DNA of 64,000 nt from positions 1-64,000 of the forward strand of contig JACCXH010000066.1 of the NCBI GenBank assembly GCA_013697245.1, given 5' to 3'. Positions 36,479 to 45,635 of this stretch are shown here, piece after piece (position 1 is the first letter of the stretch; every line of letters starts with the position of its first letter). Position numbers and translations under genes: made by a program. Below the pieces are notes generated by a model. It did no database searches and was not told the DNA's origin. It saw only the letters and a list, made by a program, of their open reading frames with translations. The stretch is from Bacteroidota bacterium. Lineage in GTDB: Bacteria > Bacteroidota > Bacteroidia > B-17B0 > Aurantibacillaceae.

Positions 36479-38113
36479 TTATTTTACTTTTAATGTTACA
36501 CCTGGTATATTTCTGATGGTTCCATCAGGACCTTTAGCTTTAACGTTTTCAAAGAAAATTTTACTACCAACTCCGGCTGAGCTTAAAATGCTTCTCGCTT
36601 CAGAGTTCACACTATTTCCCGGACAAGCAACTGATTTAAGGGCGCCTTTAACAACAGCACTTAATTCAAATGAGATAACAACAAATTTAGCATCAAAGTC
36701 AAAACCTGCTAATTCAGCACCAACACCACCAATTTGACCTAACTCAACTTTTTTAACCTCAACATTACCTGTTTTACCACCTACTTTTGCAACCGGATCT
36801 GGAATTTTCTTAACACGAATAGGAATTGCAGGGCCTTGAGATTTACCTTTTGCTGAAACAGTAACCATACATGTTCCAGGGCTGGTTGCTCTTACTACAA
36901 GTTTTCCACCCGAACCGGTTTTAGTTGCACCGCAACCTGAAATACCAACTTGTAGATCTGTAGGAGAAACACCCGCAGCAGAAACTAAAATTGGATTATC
37001 AACTCCGATATACATCACGTTCATTTTTACTAACTGAACAGCAACAGCAGGAGCAGCAACCATGTAAGCTGCGTGCCAAGGATAATTTTCAAAAGTACCA
37101 TCAGGTTTTTTAAATTTGATAATACCATTTACTTTTTGCTCACCCTGACCACTAGTACCAACTTCATATTTACCCATCCCACCTTCAATTTTAATTTCAG
37201 TACCACCATTTCCGGTAGCAGAGTCGCCATTTAATAACACCTTCATTTGATCAGCGGTCATCGCGCTAGAAGATGCAGCTAGAAAGATATCAGCAGTGTA
37301 AGGTTGACCTGCCTGAATATAAGAAGAAGGCGCAATTACTTTTGCAGATAATTTATCAAATTTGATCGCTAACTTACCACTTGCACCAGAGAAGATGTTT
37401 AATAGTTCAGCTTCCGTGTTTTTAAGATCTGCAGCCATTTTATTGAAATTACAAACAACGGCAGCCATTGGTAGGTGATAAAAATTTTCAACTTCCCAAG
37501 TCATTTTAACGCCATCCTCTTCTGCACCTGAAGCTACAGGCTTAAGAGCATTGATCTTTCTTTTTAAAGATTCATAATCATCCGCCAGTAATTTTGTTTT
37601 TGGATTAGTTTGCATTTGATCCAGCATCGCTACTAAATTTGATGTCAACTTTTCCATTTTCCCTTTCAGTTCCTGAGCGCTTAAAGGTCCGCCAACAACG
37701 GCTCCAGGTTCAGCAACACCTAATACACGTGAAGGGTCATCATAATTATCGATCCTTTGAGCATATTTTAAATGTACTGTATCTGCTTTATCTGTTCCTT
37801 CTGAAGCACCAATTACATTTAGTTTAACCTGATCAATATAGGTCTCCATTTCTTTAAGCATTTTTTGAGCTTCTTTTGCTTTCTCAAAATACCCGGCTGC
37901 TGCAGGGTTACCATTGATAGTATGCTCAAAAGACTCAGTTACACGCTTATTATTTTCCGATAAATTTTCGCGGCTTTTTACCATACTTTCGTTAACGGTA
38001 ATATACCCTTTTAAAATTTGTTTTGAAACGTTCATAGCCAGAAGTGCGGTTAGTACGAGGTACATCATACCGATCATCTTCTGTCTTGGGGTTTCTTTTC
38101 CGCCGCCTGCCAT
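36479..38113 (-). CDS. gldM: Type IX secretion motor protein GldM (PorM)
   Basis: A 544-residue protein with one N-terminal inner-membrane helix (MIGMMYLVLTALLAMNVSK, residues 13-31), preceded by the family opening MAGGGKETPRQK. The periplasmic part starts with an alpha-helical domain and continues with several beta domains (D2-D4), ending IRNIPGVTLKVK. With GldL it forms the proton-driven motor that powers secretion and gliding. It follows gldL by 81 bases. Confidence 0.96.
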   Translation of the reverse strand: MAGGGKETPRQKMIGMMYLVLTALLAMNVSKQILKGYITVNESMVKSRENLSENNKRVTESFEHTINGNPAAAGYFEKAKEAQKMLKEMETYIDQVKLNVIGASEGTDKADTVHLKYAQRIDNYDDPSRVLGVAEPGAVVGGPLSAQELKGKMEKLTSNLVAMLDQMQTNPKTKLLADDYESLKRKINALKPVASGAEEDGVKMTWEVENFYHLPMAAVVCNFNKMAADLKNTEAELLNIFSGASGKLAIKFDKLSAKVIAPSSYIQAGQPYTADIFLAASSSAMTADQMKVLLNGDSATGNGGTEIKIEGGMGKYEVGTSGQGEQKVNGIIKFKKPDGTFENYPWHAAYMVAAPAVAVQLVKMNVMYIGVDNPILVSAAGVSPTDLQVGISGCGATKTGSGGKLVVRATSPGTCMVTVSAKGKSQGPAIPIRVKKIPDPVAKVGGKTGNVEVKKVELGQIGGVGAELAGFDFDAKFVVISFELSAVVKGALKSVACPGNSVNSEARSILSSAGVGSKIFFENVKAKGPDGTIRNIPGVTLKVK

Positions 38114-38194
38114 TGTAAAATATTTGTTTTATATGTTGTTAAACAATAATAATAATTAATAATACTAAACTCTTGATTTGGTTACAACAGTTGA

Positions 38195-38992
38195 CTAGCC
38201 TTTGTTAAAGTTCATAGCACTTAACATGTTGCCATAAACAGTATTTAAGGCCGTTAAGTTAGTTGATAACTGAGACATCTCCTGACGATATTTTTTAGTA
38301 TCATCTACTGAGTCATGTAAGTTTTTCATAAGGTCATGTAAACCATCGTAGAACTTAGAAGTAGCATCTAAATGAGTTTTGCTTCCTTGTAACTGCAATT
38401 CGTAAGTTGCATTTAAAGCAGATAAATTTTTTGAAACTTTATTTAATGAATCGCCAATTGAGTGACCTGCATCATTTGATTCAGCTAAACTAGCAATTGA
38501 ATTTGCAGCACTTTTATAAGTGTCAGCTAATGTAGCAACACTGCTTGATGCTTTTTTAACATTATCAACGTATTCGTTAGTTGCCACAGTTGCATTACTA
38601 ATGTCTGCCATTTTAGTAGCATTATCTCCAATTGCACGCATACCTGCACCTAAGCTTTCGATCAATTCAGGGCCAATTTTAGCATCAGCTAATAAATTAT
38701 CTAATTGTTCTGTTATAGGTAAATTGTTTTTTTCTTCTTCTAATTCAATAGCACCACCCATACCTGCTAATTCAGGATAAGCTAACGTCCAATCTACTTC
38801 TTCATGAGGAATATCGGAAGCAAATAAACAGAATAAGAAAGCTTCTGTACTTAATCCAACAATAAGCATCTCATTACAGAGCGGCCAGTGCATAATTTTA
38901 AATAGAGCTCCTAAAATAACGATCGATGCTCCAAGGCATGAAGCAATGTGTACGAACCTCTTAAATCCTTTTACTTTTCCTAATTTACTCAT
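38195..38992 (-). CDS. gldL: Type IX secretion motor protein GldL (PorL)
   Basis: The 265-residue protein has two N-terminal membrane helices (FVHIASCLGASIVILGALFK and EMLIVGLSTEAFLFCLFAS). The Glu in the second helix (GLSTEAF) matches the membrane acid thought to carry protons in GldL. A long cytoplasmic helical domain follows (repeated Ser/Ala heptads such as VKKASSSVATLADTYKSA). The mRNA leader before it is made almost only of A and C (see separate entry). Confidence 0.96.
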   Translation of the reverse strand: MSKLGKVKGFKRFVHIASCLGASIVILGALFKIMHWPLCNEMLIVGLSTEAFLFCLFASDIPHEEVDWTLAYPELAGMGGAIELEEEKNNLPITEQLDNLLADAKIGPELIESLGAGMRAIGDNATKMADISNATVATNEYVDNVKKASSSVATLADTYKSAANSIASLAESNDAGHSIGDSLNKVSKNLSALNATYELQLQGSKTHLDATSKFYDGLHDLMKNLHDSVDDTKKYRQEMSQLSTNLTALNTVYGNMLSAMNFNKG

Positions 38993-39059
38993 AGCTGTTT
39001 TGTGTTTGTGTGTTAGTTTTTGTGTTAGTTGTGTTTATTTGTTGTTTGTGTGTTTTCTA
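38993..39059 (-). promoter_or_regulatory. Nearly G-free A/C-rich leader between gldK and gldL
   Basis: On the transcribed strand the 67-base spacer consists of CACACAAACA-type words with very few G and T. Such a leader would be unstructured, which could raise translation of gldL relative to gldK. No promoter or terminator motif is seen in it. Confidence 0.5.
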
Positions 39060-40604
39060 TTAAATTTCGTCACCTTTTGCACGACCTAAATAGGTCATTA
39101 CGTTCCTGAATCCAACATAACATTTTGCTGTATCCTGGTATTCATAAGTTCGGGCACTTGTTTGTAAGTAATAACCAACGTCTTTCCAGCTTCCACCGCG
39201 TATTACCTTACGTTTTAAAACATTTGCGTCTTTATCCTGAGCTTCATAAACGTAATCAGGATTTAAATCATGTTGAAAATCATATGCCGATTCATCGTAA
39301 GCATTGCTTGTCCACTCAGAAACGTTACCGGCCATGCAATATAAACCATAATCATTAGGGTTATATGAATAGATATAAACCGAGTGGAAACCACCATCAT
39401 CAATATAAGAACCACGCATTGGTTTAAAGTTACCTAAGAAACAACCACGTGAGTTACGGATATAAGGACCACCCCAAGGGTACGGAGATTTATCTAAACC
39501 ACCACGGGCAGCGTATTCCCATTCGCTTTCAGTTGGTAAACGAAAATCGTTTACAATAGTTTGTCCGGTTCCAATTAAGAAATTGTTTAATAATAATGAA
39601 CGCCATACAGAGAATGCCCGAACCTGTTTCCAAGTAACACCCACTACAGGATAGTCGTCATATGCCGGATGCCAAAAATACATATTGGTTAAAGGCTCAT
39701 TAAATGAATAAGTATAGTCATGTACCCATGCTAAAGTATCCGGGTAAACATTGATAATGTCTTTTAAAATAAATACTGAACGGTCAACACCTTTACGTTC
39801 TCTTGGCACATAATTACCCTGCCCAACAGAAACTTGGTCTTTAACATTATACGTACCTAAAACTTTACTGTCTTTTGAAGGGTCGCCAACTAAAGATGAA
39901 GGAGAACCGGGCGCACCATTTTGACCATCATTTAAAGTAACACCATTCATATAGTCTGCTTTTTTATAATCATGTGCAGCATCCTGAATATCAGGTGATT
40001 TGTTTGGTAAGAAACGGTTACTTTTAGAAGCAGCTAAACGGATATCAATTCTATAATATTCGTAGTTTAATTTACGTGCATCAATTTCCTTACGGTTGTA
40101 AAAACGCTCACCTTCGGGAAGATACATGGGCTGAAGATCGGCCCTGTAATCATCATCATCACTATTCCAGTTAATTTTTTGGTCCCAGTTAATATATGGA
40201 TCCTGTAAATTGTTATCACCTTTATATATAGGCCACATAGAAAGGAAGTCGTCTTGAGAGATCTGGAAATCTTCTGCATTTCCGTTTGAGCCAAAAGCTA
40301 AAAGTTTACGGGCTATAGAGTCACGTACCCAATAAACGAATTGGCGGTACTCATTATTTGAGATCTCAGCGTCATCAATATAAAATGCCTGAACCGACAC
40401 CATTTTAGATTTGGTAGTGTGGGCCATAGGGTTTTCTTCATCATCGGGTCCCATGTGGTAACTTCCCATAGGTATGAAAAGTGTCCCAAACGGGTCTGGT
40501 TGAAACCATTTTTCACGGCCACCAACACCAACCAATTCGGCTTCGTGTTTGTTGCAACCTGCAACAAATGCGACGAATGAAGCTAATACCAATAGTTTTT
40601 TCAT
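39060..40604 (-). CDS. gldK: Type IX secretion lipoprotein GldK (PorK)
   Basis: A 514-residue lipoprotein; the signal peptide ends with the lipobox VAGC (Cys17). The bulk is a formylglycine-generating-enzyme/SUMF1-like fold (GTLFIPMGSYHMGPDDEEN, YDDYPVVGVTWKQVRAFSVW, FRLPTESEWEYAARGGLDKS, YCMAGNVSEWTSNAYDES, VIRGGSWKDVGYYLQTSART), as in all PorK/GldK. It builds the periplasmic ring with GldN and is anchored to the outer membrane. First of four gld genes, 129 bases after porP. Confidence 0.96.
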   Translation of the reverse strand: MKKLLVLASFVAFVAGCNKHEAELVGVGGREKWFQPDPFGTLFIPMGSYHMGPDDEENPMAHTTKSKMVSVQAFYIDDAEISNNEYRQFVYWVRDSIARKLLAFGSNGNAEDFQISQDDFLSMWPIYKGDNNLQDPYINWDQKINWNSDDDDYRADLQPMYLPEGERFYNRKEIDARKLNYEYYRIDIRLAASKSNRFLPNKSPDIQDAAHDYKKADYMNGVTLNDGQNGAPGSPSSLVGDPSKDSKVLGTYNVKDQVSVGQGNYVPRERKGVDRSVFILKDIINVYPDTLAWVHDYTYSFNEPLTNMYFWHPAYDDYPVVGVTWKQVRAFSVWRSLLLNNFLIGTGQTIVNDFRLPTESEWEYAARGGLDKSPYPWGGPYIRNSRGCFLGNFKPMRGSYIDDGGFHSVYIYSYNPNDYGLYCMAGNVSEWTSNAYDESAYDFQHDLNPDYVYEAQDKDANVLKRKVIRGGSWKDVGYYLQTSARTYEYQDTAKCYVGFRNVMTYLGRAKGDEI

Positions 40605-40733
40605 ATTACTTGTTTTAGTTTATAACCACAATCAACATTTAAGTTACTTGCCTTTTTTGTTTAAAGTTATTAACATTAATTGTTAGTTGTAAGTGGTTTA
40701 AACGAAATATTATATAAAAGGTTACAATTTAAA

Positions 40734-41696
40734 TTAATTTAAGAAGCGATCATCTCCATATGAAGAGATCTTCTTAACTTTTTGAGTTAAACAAAAACCG
40801 AGTATAATCTCGTGAGTACCACTAGTATAGCCTTTTAATTTAGACATCGTTAAATCGTAAGAATATCCAATTTTATAGCTTAAGCCACCGGAAGCGTTTT
40901 TATTTTGGTAACCTAACATTAAGGCTGTAGCATCCCCTAAACGGTAAGTAGCACCAAGCCATAGCATATCACTCCACATGTATGTTAAGTTAACATCCAC
41001 AGCGGTTGCAGCCACATCTGATTTAACTTTAACATTTGGAGTTAATTTATTCCATTGGTCAAGTTGGAAAGTATAACCCGTCATAAAATAGTAGTGACGA
41101 GACATATCAAAACTGATCTTATCTGCACCTTTAACAGTTTGTGCCGGTAAGTGAGTGCTTGATAAACCAATATAAAATTGACCGGGAATTTGGTAAAAAG
41201 CACCAAAACCAAGATCATATGTTAATTTATTAAGATTTGGGTTACTTAAAAGATCGTAAGTACCCGGGATATTAGGGTCAACTTTGCCCGGCTCTGGAGT
41301 GATCCAGGTATTATTGATCTTCTTTTGTAAGAAACCGGCATCAAGACCGATTCCTAATTTACCTTTTCCAATAGTTGTATTGTAAGAAACAGGGATCCTT
41401 ATAAATAAAGTATTCATTGGCCCTATTTTATCACTAATAACGTTTAAACCAATACCTAAATTAGGTAGAATGGGCATATCAAAAGCTAAAGCAATTGATT
41501 GAGGTGCACCATCAAAATTAACCCATTGTTGGCGAAATTGTGCAACACCGCAAATAGCGCCGGAAGTACCAGCATAACCCGGGTTATAGATCAATTTATT
41601 GTGCATAAATTGTGTGAATTGAGGATCTTGCTGTGCCACTGCAACCCCAGTAAAACCAGCTACTGCAATAGCAATTTTGGTAAAAAGTTTTTTCAT
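40734..41696 (-). CDS. porP: Type IX secretion membrane protein of the PorP/SprF family
   Basis: A 320-residue outer-membrane barrel protein with a signal peptide ending VAVAQ and the family opening QDPQFTQFMHNKLIYNPGYA. Alternating strands follow to the end. Family members attach T9SS substrates or are required for secretion/adhesin display. Here it lies directly ahead of gldKLMN, the same order as porPKLMN of Porphyromonas. Confidence 0.92.
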   Translation of the reverse strand: MKKLFTKIAIAVAGFTGVAVAQQDPQFTQFMHNKLIYNPGYAGTSGAICGVAQFRQQWVNFDGAPQSIALAFDMPILPNLGIGLNVISDKIGPMNTLFIRIPVSYNTTIGKGKLGIGLDAGFLQKKINNTWITPEPGKVDPNIPGTYDLLSNPNLNKLTYDLGFGAFYQIPGQFYIGLSSTHLPAQTVKGADKISFDMSRHYYFMTGYTFQLDQWNKLTPNVKVKSDVAATAVDVNLTYMWSDMLWLGATYRLGDATALMLGYQNKNASGGLSYKIGYSYDLTMSKLKGYTSGTHEIILGFCLTQKVKKISSYGDDRFLN

Positions 41697-41867
41697 ACTT
41701 TGATTTAGTTTAATAAATAAGCGCTTTTTTGATTATACACTTAGGCTGCTAAATTAGTTAAAGAATTTTAAAAAACAAATAATCGGGGCTATTTTTTTGC
41801 TATTTGTTAAATTTTACGACCATTTTTTAAGCGGAAAATATCCAATCTAATTTGTTAGAGAATAATA

Positions 41868-41898
41868 TTTGGCATTTGAAATAATAAACGTATATTTG
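41868..41898 (+). promoter_or_regulatory. Strong candidate promoter of rpmE (TTTG-N19-TATATTTG)
   Basis: TTTG at 41868-41871 and TATATTTG at 41891-41898 have the ideal 19-base spacing; the predicted leader is about 31 bases. The rest of the 236-base divergent region holds no clear motif for porP. Confidence 0.75.
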
Positions 41899-41932
41899 CG
41901 TCCCAATTTTGAACCTTAATTAAACATTTAAA

Positions 41933-42184
41933 ATGAAAAAAGAGACCCATCCTGAAAATTATAGATTGTGTGTATTTAAAGATATGAGTAATGGTTACGC
42001 ATTTCTTACGCGTTCTTGTGCTGATACAAGAGAAAATGTTAAATGGGAAGATGGCAATGAATATCCTTTAGTAAAATTAGATATTTCAATGACGTCGCAT
42101 CCTTTTTATACCGGTAAACAAGTATTAGTTGATACTGCTGGTCGCGTTGATAAATTCCGTACCCGTTACGCTAAAAAGAAATAA
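41933..42184 (+). CDS. rpmE2: 50S ribosomal protein L31, type B
   Basis: An 83-residue ribosomal protein with the L31 pattern ([20 protein letters not shown], then [20 protein letters not shown] and FRTRYAKKK). It lacks the CxxC zinc pair of type A L31, so it is the zinc-independent form. Single gene with its own promoter and terminator. Confidence 0.96.
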   Translation: MKKETHPENYRLCVFKDMSNGYAFLTRSCADTRENVKWEDGNEYPLVKLDISMTSHPFYTGKQVLVDTAGRVDKFRTRYAKKK

Positions 42185-42203
42185 TCTTTTAAGATCATAC
42201 TTC

Positions 42204-42239
42204 AACCCTGTTTTGTGTAAACGAAACAGGGTTTTTTGT
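42204..42239 (+). terminator. Rho-independent terminator after rpmE2
   Basis: AACCCTGTTT (42204-42213) pairs with AAACAGGGTT (42224-42233), followed by TTTTG. It directly abuts the stop of the convergent mnmE gene. Confidence 0.9.
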
Positions 42240-42241
42240 TT

Positions 42242-43636
42242 TTATTTACCGATACAAAACTTACTGAAAATATTTTCGAGCAGGTCCTCATTTGTTACCT
42301 GGCCGGTAATGGCTCCTATTTCTTCTAAAGCGTATCGTATATCCAAAGCCAATAAATCCGCAACAATATTCTCATCCAGCCCCTGCAATACTTTTTCGAG
42401 CGCTGAGCTAACATTTTTCAATGAATTAACGTGGCGCGCATTGGTTACAATCGTATCTGTTGCCGAAACCGTTCTGGCATCAAAAAGATCAAGTAATTTA
42501 AGTTTAAGATCCTTTACATGATCTTGTGTTTTGGCGGAGAGAAAAATAATTTCAGGAAAATCGGAGAATTCATTTTTAAGATCGGTAATATTTTCGGTAT
42601 CAATTTTATTGGCTACTATAACCAATTGCGAATTGCCAATATGCTCTTGCAACATATCAATTTCCATCTTCAAGTCGCCGCTGCTTATTTCGTGCGAATC
42701 AAATAAATAAATAACAATGGCAGACTTTTGAATGGCCTCATAAGCTTTATTTACGCCAATTTGCTCTATTACATCCATGGTAGTTCTTATGCCCGCCGTA
42801 TCAATAAAGCGGAACAAAACGCCATCAATAGTTATTTCATCTTCAATGGTATCGCGCGTGGTGCCTGCAATTTCGCTAACGATCGCGCGATCGTCCTCTA
42901 AAAGAACATTCAATAAAGTTGATTTTCCGGCATTTGGTTTACCAACAATGGCAACCGGTATGCCGTTCTTTATCACATTTCCTAATTCAAAACTGTTTAC
43001 CAGTTTTAGAACAATTGTATTAATAGAATGAATTAAATTTTTAAGATCGTTCCTATTGGCAAACTCAACATCTTCTTCGCTAAAGTCCAACTCAAGTTCA
43101 ATTAAAGAAGCAAAGTTCACAAGATTTTCGCGCAACAATTTTATTTTATTACTAAAGCCTCCACGCATTTGCTGCATGGCCACCTGGTGCGAAATGGCAG
43201 AGTTGCTGGCAATAAGATCGGCAACTGCTTCGGCCTGGCTAAGATCGAATTTTCCATTTAAAAAAGCGCGCAAAGTAAATTCGCCGGGCGCCGCAGGTCT
43301 TGCTCCTGCTGCTAAAAATAATTGAATAAGTTGTTGTTGTATGAAGGGCGAACCATGACAGGAAACTTCAACGCTATCCTGACCCGTGTATGAGTTTGGT
43401 CCTTTAAAAACACTTACCAAAACCTCATCAATAATTACATCCTGATGCATGATCATGCCAAAATGAAGTGTATGTGATGGTTTATCGTGTATTTGTTTTT
43501 TTTGTAATTTTTTTGAGAAGAAATTTGTTTCAACCACCTTAAAAGCATCCGGGCCGCTTAAACGAATTACAGCAATAGCGGCACTGCCATGCGCTGTTGC
43601 CAGTGCAACAATAGTATCATTCGTTTCAAATTTCAT
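42242..43636 (-). CDS. mnmE: tRNA uridine-5-carboxymethylaminomethyl modification GTPase
   Basis: A 464-residue GTPase that, with MnmG, modifies U34 of some tRNAs. The N-terminal tetrahydrofolate-binding domain opens with IVALATAHGSAAIAVIRLSG. The G domain has G1 VGKPNAGKSTLLN near residue 230, G3 DTAGIR, and G4 ANKID. The C-terminal FCIGK carries the conserved catalytic Cys. Full length and stand-alone. Confidence 0.97.
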   Translation of the reverse strand: MKFETNDTIVALATAHGSAAIAVIRLSGPDAFKVVETNFFSKKLQKKQIHDKPSHTLHFGMIMHQDVIIDEVLVSVFKGPNSYTGQDSVEVSCHGSPFIQQQLIQLFLAAGARPAAPGEFTLRAFLNGKFDLSQAEAVADLIASNSAISHQVAMQQMRGGFSNKIKLLRENLVNFASLIELELDFSEEDVEFANRNDLKNLIHSINTIVLKLVNSFELGNVIKNGIPVAIVGKPNAGKSTLLNVLLEDDRAIVSEIAGTTRDTIEDEITIDGVLFRFIDTAGIRTTMDVIEQIGVNKAYEAIQKSAIVIYLFDSHEISSGDLKMEIDMLQEHIGNSQLVIVANKIDTENITDLKNEFSDFPEIIFLSAKTQDHVKDLKLKLLDLFDARTVSATDTIVTNARHVNSLKNVSSALEKVLQGLDENIVADLLALDIRYALEEIGAITGQVTNEDLLENIFSKFCIGK

Positions 43637-43781
43637 ACGTTGCTATTATTGTTTTTTAGTTGTGGTATGGTATAATCCTTTTATTTTCATTTGTGTTTGT
43701 GCCTTTGGCAATATGGCTATTTGATTAAAATAACTATCTAAACTATGTAAAAAAATCAAAGAAAAAAAAGAAATTTTGATA

Positions 43782-44975
43782 CTAAACCTTTAAGGGTTTT
43801 ACTTTATTAAAAACCAATACAACCATTATAGAAAAGAACACAGCTAAATAACCCAGGTAAGGGTAATTGTGCAAATTATGATCACTTGACTGTATTACGA
43901 TAAACCCCCCAACTAAAGAAGCGATAGAAGTACCAAACTGCTGTACGGAGGAATTAATAATTAAAAATGCTCCGCGAATGTGCGGTTGCGCGGTAGATGT
44001 GGTATGCGCCATGGCAATGATCATACGCGAACCGCTAAAAACAAAGAAAGATGCTGTAAAACATAAGAGAACAAATTTATTATGTGTTTCAAGGTTTGGA
44101 ATACCAATTAGAGGTATAACCGATAGAATTGATAAAGCTAACAAAACCTTAAAACGCCCTATCCTATCGCTTAATTTACCAATCATGGGCGAGGTAAATG
44201 CCGTAATAGCCCCGCCAACAATGTAAACCAGCGGCACCGTGCTCGAATAATCGAATTGTAGATTAGAAGTAAAATAATCCGTTAAAAAAGGAATGATAAA
44301 AAAATGCGATGGCATTATAAGCGCTGTTAATAATAAGGCCCAGCGCCGGTTCTTATCTTCCAGTACACTTTTCATCACACCAACAAAGCTTTGTTGTTTA
44401 TAGGTTGCAAGGTGTGCGGTAAAAGAGGGCACAACAAATAAAATACCCACAAAAACTACAACACACAAAAACCCTAAAATAATAAATGGTGTATACCAGT
44501 GGTTATGGCCTGCAAGGTATAAACCTCCCGGAACACCAACAATACTTGCCAATGCAAAACCCATCATTAAAATACCCATGGCCTGCCCCCTTTTTTGGGC
44601 CGGAATAGCATCTCCCACAATTGATTGTATAATTGAACCCGATACCCCTCCAAACAAACCGGTAATAAAACGTGCAGCCACCAGCATATAATAACTGCTT
44701 GCATAACCACAAAAAAATGTGCCAAGGGTAAAGCCCGCATAAATAACCACCAATACCTTTTTACGATCGAACCTATCCACTTTATTTACACAAATTAACG
44801 ATGAAATAAAAGCGCCAAAACCATAAGCAAATACGGCAATTCCAAACTGGCTTGGTGTTATACCCCAAAGCTCGGTAAGCTTTGGTTTTAATGGCATTAG
44901 AACCATGAAATCAACTATTCCTGTAAATTGAACAAAAGCAAGAATAAGGAGGAGAATAATATCAGAACGCTTCAT
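43782..44975 (-). CDS. Major facilitator superfamily transporter (Bcr/AraJ-like)
   Basis: A 397-residue inner-membrane protein with twelve predicted helices. The loop between helices 2 and 3 has the MFS pattern (VNKVDRFDRKKVLVV), and the second half repeats it (IGKLSDRIGRFKVLLAL). The first helix begins FVQFTGIVDFMVLMPLKP, seen in AraJ/Bcr-type exporters. The substrate is unknown; export of a drug, sugar or amino acid is possible. A TAACTTTG element lies about 25 bases upstream. Confidence 0.88.
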   Translation of the reverse strand: MKRSDIILLLILAFVQFTGIVDFMVLMPLKPKLTELWGITPSQFGIAVFAYGFGAFISSLICVNKVDRFDRKKVLVVIYAGFTLGTFFCGYASSYYMLVAARFITGLFGGVSGSIIQSIVGDAIPAQKRGQAMGILMMGFALASIVGVPGGLYLAGHNHWYTPFIILGFLCVVVFVGILFVVPSFTAHLATYKQQSFVGVMKSVLEDKNRRWALLLTALIMPSHFFIIPFLTDYFTSNLQFDYSSTVPLVYIVGGAITAFTSPMIGKLSDRIGRFKVLLALSILSVIPLIGIPNLETHNKFVLLCFTASFFVFSGSRMIIAMAHTTSTAQPHIRGAFLIINSSVQQFGTSIASLVGGFIVIQSSDHNLHNYPYLGYLAVFFSIMVVLVFNKVKPLKV

Positions 44976-44998
44976 AAATGGTTAAAAAATTGAGAAGG

Positions 44999-45006
44999 CA
45001 AAGTTA
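44999..45006 (-). promoter_or_regulatory. Candidate -7 element of the MFS gene
   Basis: The minus strand reads TAACTTTG, an exact TAnnTTTG match, ending 23 bases before the ATG at 44975. Confidence 0.5.
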
Positions 45007-45054
45007 GGTTAAAAAACAAGGTCAAAATAAATTAATTAGCAAATAAAAAAAATA

Positions 45055-45062
45055 TATATTTG
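45055..45062 (+). promoter_or_regulatory. Candidate -7 element of the gene at 45085
   Basis: TATATTTG ends 22 bases before ATG 45085; the divergent MFS promoter lies 50 bases away. Confidence 0.5.
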
Positions 45063-45084
45063 ATAAACTTTTAAAAATAAAAAT

Positions 45085-45525
45085 ATGTTTGATTTAAAAA
45101 CTGCAATGACAAATATTTCTACAAAGTGGAAATATAAATTAGAAGAAGTTAGCCCGGGTATCTGGAAAATAGACGTTGCTATAAAAATGAAAGACGATAG
45201 CTGGCGTTACCAAAACGTTTGGGTTTGGGAAATTAAAGGTCGTCATTTTGGCAAAGATGTGATCTACATGAATACACGTTGTGGCGAGTATAATCCAAAT
45301 CTTAATCATTATAAGATGCTTAAGGAAGGCGGATATGGAACTTTTGCGCAAGTTACAATTACAACCGACAAACGTGCAGATGGCACACCATGCGAAACTG
45401 TTATTGTTCAAGCGGTGCAACCGATAGAACTGACTAACGAAACTATTTTAAATGAGGTTATTTATGATGTGGCTTACAATGCCGATATTATTGAAATGAA
45501 CTACTTTGGAGGTGATAATCACTAA
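45085..45525 (+). CDS. Uncharacterised cytoplasmic protein
   Basis: A 146-residue protein without signal peptide or membrane helix. It appears to be an alpha/beta fold: ISTKWKYKLEEVSPGIWKID, WRYQNVWVWEIKGRHFGKDV, VIYMNTRCGEYNP, and a strand with TFAQVTITTDKRADG, then a C-terminal helix (NETILNEVIYDVAYNADIIE). I do not recognise the family. It has its own promoter and terminator, so it is expressed alone. Tryptophan-rich strands suggest a ligand-binding or partner surface, but nothing more can be said. Confidence 0.7.
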   Translation: MFDLKTAMTNISTKWKYKLEEVSPGIWKIDVAIKMKDDSWRYQNVWVWEIKGRHFGKDVIYMNTRCGEYNPNLNHYKMLKEGGYGTFAQVTITTDKRADGTPCETVIVQAVQPIELTNETILNEVIYDVAYNADIIEMNYFGGDNH

Positions 45526-45542
45526 AAAGGTTTTCAACAATT

Positions 45543-45590
45543 AAAAAACTGAATTGTGAGGAATTTTTATTTGTCCAATTCAGTTTTTTT
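45543..45590 (+). terminator. Rho-independent terminator after the gene at 45085
   Basis: AAACTGAATTG (45546-45556) pairs with CAATTCAGTTT (45576-45586) and continues with T. The 19-base loop is long, but the stem is perfect. Confidence 0.85.
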
Positions 45591-45635
45591 GCTTTACTTG
45601 CGGCAAATTAATCTTTAAAAAACATCAATTTATCG

